A DNA stretch of 20,323 nucleotides from Chara braunii (Eukaryota > Streptophyta > Charophyceae > Charales > Characeae): contig BFEA01000210.1 in assembly GCA_003427395.1 (NCBI GenBank), positions 1,304,467 through 1,324,789 of the forward strand. The letters run 5' to 3'. Under the pieces are notes generated by a model, which searched no databases, was not told the origin of the DNA, and saw only the letters and a list, made by a program, of their open reading frames with translations. Position numbers and translations under genes: made by a program. Shown here one piece after another: positions 18,491-20,323 of this stretch (the first letter of the stretch is position 1; each line of letters opens with the position of its first letter).

Positions 18491-19195
18491 TCAGTTTTTT
18501 GACTGACCTGGGTCTGTCATGTAAGGGCACTCCTTTAAAAAGTGTTGTCCCTCACACCTCAGGCAGACCCCTCTTTCCTCCCTTCTTCTCCAGACTCCCT
18601 CCTGGATCTTGAGGTCGTGCCAGGGGAGTGTGGAGGGATTGACAGGGTCAACTGGCATGTGGACGTCTCTAGGCAGGTTAGGGCGCTGGGAAGAGGAAGG
18701 CCGACGTCCCTTATCCTTCCCCTTGGTAGTGGTTGAGGCTGTGGTGGGGGAGAACTTTCTCTGCGACAGCAGAGCTCCCAAAACAGCCTGAGTCACCACT
18801 GCAACAACATCTGTCTCAGCAGCAGATCCGGTCCCACCTGAAGGTACATCAGGCTGGGAATCGAAATCTGATCTTGAGGCAGATCCCGCGTGTGTGAAGG
18901 TTGCCTTTCCCCTTTTGCTACCTTTAGGGAAGGCACCTTTCCTCCTGTCAGAGGATGGGGCCTGGACATGGAGCTTTGCCTCCATTTTCAGGGCTGCACG
19001 GCCAAAGGACCTCCAGTCCTTGTGCCCAGCGCTGTAAAGTGCAACAACAAACTTCTCAGGCGCTGCCCTGCAGAAGTTGGTCAGCAAATCATCAGGTGCA
19101 ATGACCAACCCAAGGGTGGAGGTGAGCTGCTCGAACTCAGCAAGCAAGGCTTGTAGTTGCCGCGTCGAACGGTTGGGCATATATCTCGACTGGTT
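18491..19195 (-). pseudogene. Gypsy gag, N-terminally truncated
   Basis: The gag protein packages retrotransposon RNA. Minus-strand translation begins mid-domain (NQSRYMPNRSTRQLQALL) immediately after the poly(G)/poly(C) junction, so the ATG at 19180 is internal and not a true start. The C-terminal half of a retrotransposon gag domain (LLTNFCRAAPEKFVVAL, WRSFGRAALKMEAKL) is followed by a basic, Ser/Thr-rich linker and a zinc knuckle CLRCEGQHFLKEC (18565-18527). The knuckle has C-x2-C-x3-H-x4-C spacing, one residue shorter than the usual x4. The frame ends at TGA 18493-18491. The following pol linker is in the +1 frame, with a run of six A at the crossover. Confidence 0.75.
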
Positions 19196-19254
19196 GGGGG
19201 GGGGGGGGGGAGGGGGTTGGCCCCAAAAAAAAAACGTCGGTTCAGAAAAAAAAA
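19196..19254. repeat. Poly(G) and poly(A) junction sequence
   Basis: Fifteen G (19196-19210) are followed by A, five G, a short spacer, CCCC, ten A (19225-19234), and after a further 11-nt spacer nine A (19246-19254). This low-complexity block starts exactly where gypsy gag coding stops. It may be a repair junction or an assembly artefact. Confidence 0.85.
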
Positions 19255-19646
19255 CATCCGGTACCTGACTTAAGTATGGGCTGGATTCTTATCGGCTCTG
19301 TGTACTTGTCTGCATGCGTGCCCAGATTCGTGATTCGGGCGTTGTTCTGGCGGCCATCGTAGTCTCTTCCCGTCGGTTTGGCAAACCGTGCGTGCAGCCA
19401 GGTAGGGCATGTCTGTGGCAGCGCGTGAGTGCCAGGGTCTTTGGACAGCGAACAGCGAGAGTGCGGGCGGGCGAGAGAGGGCGGTCAGAGGGAGGTTTCG
19501 AAATCGCGCCTTCCTTTTTTCTTTTTTTCTTTTTTTTTTCAGTATCGGTCCTCTTCGCTGTCGTGATTAGGGAGCTCGTAGTCGTATGGTCGCAAGGTGA
19601 TGTGATATGATTTGCCTCCGCGGTACTGATTTCCCCGTCCTCTCTT

Positions 19647-19664
19647 CCCCCCCCCCCCCCCCCC
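19647..19664. repeat. Poly(C) tract, 18 nt
   Basis: An uninterrupted C run. Its length may be unreliable, because homopolymers are often miscounted in sequencing. Confidence 0.9.
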
Positions 19665-19862
19665 AAGAGACAGCTTGCCGCTTCCTTCGTTGGTCTAAGA
19701 TCTGGCTGGCAAGTATGTGTGTAAAGCATTAAAGTTCGGTTTCGTGCTCACCTGGTCAGGTCTCCCGCCAGGTTCATCTAGAAGCGGAAGCCGGAAGCCG
19801 AGAGCGAAAACAAGGTGAAAAAGGAGGAAAGCTAACGAGGAGGATAACGGACAACGGCGAGC

Positions 19863-19921
19863 TACGTACCTGACCGTGATAATGGGAATGTACGTACCTG
19901 TACGTGATATTAATGCGAATG
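19863..19921. repeat. Two imperfect tandem copies, 28 and 31 nt
   Basis: Both copies start TACGTACCTG, contain CGTGATA and end GAATG. The second has extra bases. Confidence 0.6.
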
Positions 19922-20221
19922 TATTTTCCCAGGTTCTAGCGGACGATACGTTACCATATTGTGCAGTCATTCAGTACTTCGTAGAGTACGCGGACTGTTT
20001 GCCAAAAAAAAAGAGTTGGCTGGAGGTGCTCAGCACCCGCAAGTCGGCCATCGCCATATATATTGCTCATAACCTTCATGGGCGAGGTCCGCGCACCTTC
20101 CAACTGCCTTGCCAGGCGACCGGTAGTCGCGAACTACGCACCTGCAAACCTGCAAGAAATGTCTACCGGCCGGTAGCAAGCTACCGTATAGGGTCCTCGT
20201 TGACAGTACCGGAGTTTGGCC

Positions 20222-20323
20222 ATCGAACTGTACGGTTCAAAAGGGGTTGCATCGAACTGTACGGTTCAAAAGGGGTTGCACCGAACTGTACGGTTCAAAA
20301 GAGGTTGCATCGAACTGTACGGT
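20222..20323. repeat. 29-bp tandem repeat array, open at window end
   Basis: The unit ATCGAACTGTACGGTTC followed by AAAAGGGGTTGC is repeated at 20222-20250, 20251-20279 and 20280-20308, with a partial copy at 20309-20323. The first two are identical; the third has T to C at position 2 and one G to A. Each unit contains an imperfect inverted repeat GAAC/GTTC around TGTACG. The array continues past the window, so copy number is unknown. It could be the edge of a satellite or minisatellite. Confidence 0.92.

Larger units (their letters stand above)
13757..19195 (-). mobile_element. Ty3/gypsy LTR retrotransposon with chromodomain-like end, 5'-truncated
   Basis: Read on the minus strand from 19195 to 13757, the domains run in gypsy order: gag, zinc knuckle, protease, RT, RNase H, integrase, chromodomain-like tail, then about 1.1 kb of non-coding sequence fitting a 3' LTR. 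The order RT-RNase H-integrase separates it from Copia elements. It lies inside the plus-strand LINE: its lower edge at 13757 begins TGAC in plus orientation (ending GTCA in element orientation, so a canonical terminal CA) and cuts the LINE zf-RVT region. The upper edge lacks a 5' LTR, primer-binding site and the N-terminal half of gag, and abuts a poly(G) run. No LINE sequence resumes beyond it, so a deletion or an assembly join removed the far side. Confidence 0.8.
19255..20221. other. Unassigned region with homopolymers and short repeats
   Basis: I recognise no gene. A T-rich tract lies at about 19515-19540 and a run of 18 C at 19647-19664. Two imperfect tandem copies beginning TACGTACCTG occur at 19863-19890 and 19891-19921. 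A 14-nt palindrome CTACCGGCCGGTAG (20163-20176) overlaps the hairpin CGGTAGC/GCTACCG (20171-20186). The far half of the interrupted LINE was looked for here and not found. Confidence 0.5.

Noticed and set aside
18494-18500. Programmed -1 frameshift at the gag/pol heptamer AAAAAAC
   Set aside because: The pol linker lies in the +1 frame, and the -1 frame meets a stop within about 20 codons.
19289-19970. Minus-strand frames of 91-146 codons
   Set aside because: They cross poly(C) and T-rich tracts and show no domain; chance frames are the simplest explanation.

Overview
This is a eukaryotic window, most likely plant-lineage nuclear DNA, built mainly of degraded retrotransposons and simple repeats. 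I see no intact conventional gene. The reverse transcriptases and zf-RVT-type tail are of plant type, and the sequence contains long microsatellites, homopolymer runs and one N inside a (CT)n tract, as in a draft genome assembly. A streptophyte is my best guess. The ORF1 and ORF2 style recalls retroelements abundant in charophyte algae such as Chara, but that rests on memory and is low confidence.

Layout: (1) 1-1124 is the 3' end of a LINE on the minus strand, visible only by reading through stops and a frameshift, with an A-rich tail near 20-80. (2) 1125-5345 is mostly unassigned. It holds a possible terminal exon with its 3' UTR on the minus strand (about 2830-3469) and a CTGCC-rich tract (4690-5345). 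(3) 5361-6566 carries about 18 short near-perfect hairpins separated by A/T-rich spacers and a 145-nt (CT)n tract. This is the least explained structure in the window. (4) 6688-6933 looks like a minus-strand tRNA-derived SINE ending in poly(A). (5) 7792-13756 is a long plus-strand LINE. ORF1 has a DUF4283-like region, a CCHC knuckle and a Gln-rich linker; ORF2 has an endonuclease, RT and the start of the zf-RVT tail. It is broken by about nine in-frame stops, several frameshifts and one deletion. (6) 13757-19195 is a minus-strand Ty3/gypsy element with a chromodomain-like integrase end, inserted into the 3' part of that LINE. Its order on the minus strand is gag, protease, RT, RNase H, integrase, then a putative 3' LTR; the 5' LTR and the N-terminal part of gag are missing. 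(7) 19196-20323 holds poly(G)/poly(A)/poly(C) runs, no recognised gene, and a 29-bp tandem array running off the window end.

The elements look dead. The gypsy RT box reads YLND, two RNase H acidic positions are changed (E to K, D to N), and both retroelements carry many stops, mostly TAG. The minus-strand LINE tail at 529-1124 is the same family as the plus-strand LINE. It overlaps the LINE's last 29 residues at about 23 of 29 identical positions and shows what the gypsy insertion removed. The window is therefore a record of nested insertion, deletion and mutational decay. The hairpin cluster is the main candidate for something undescribed.
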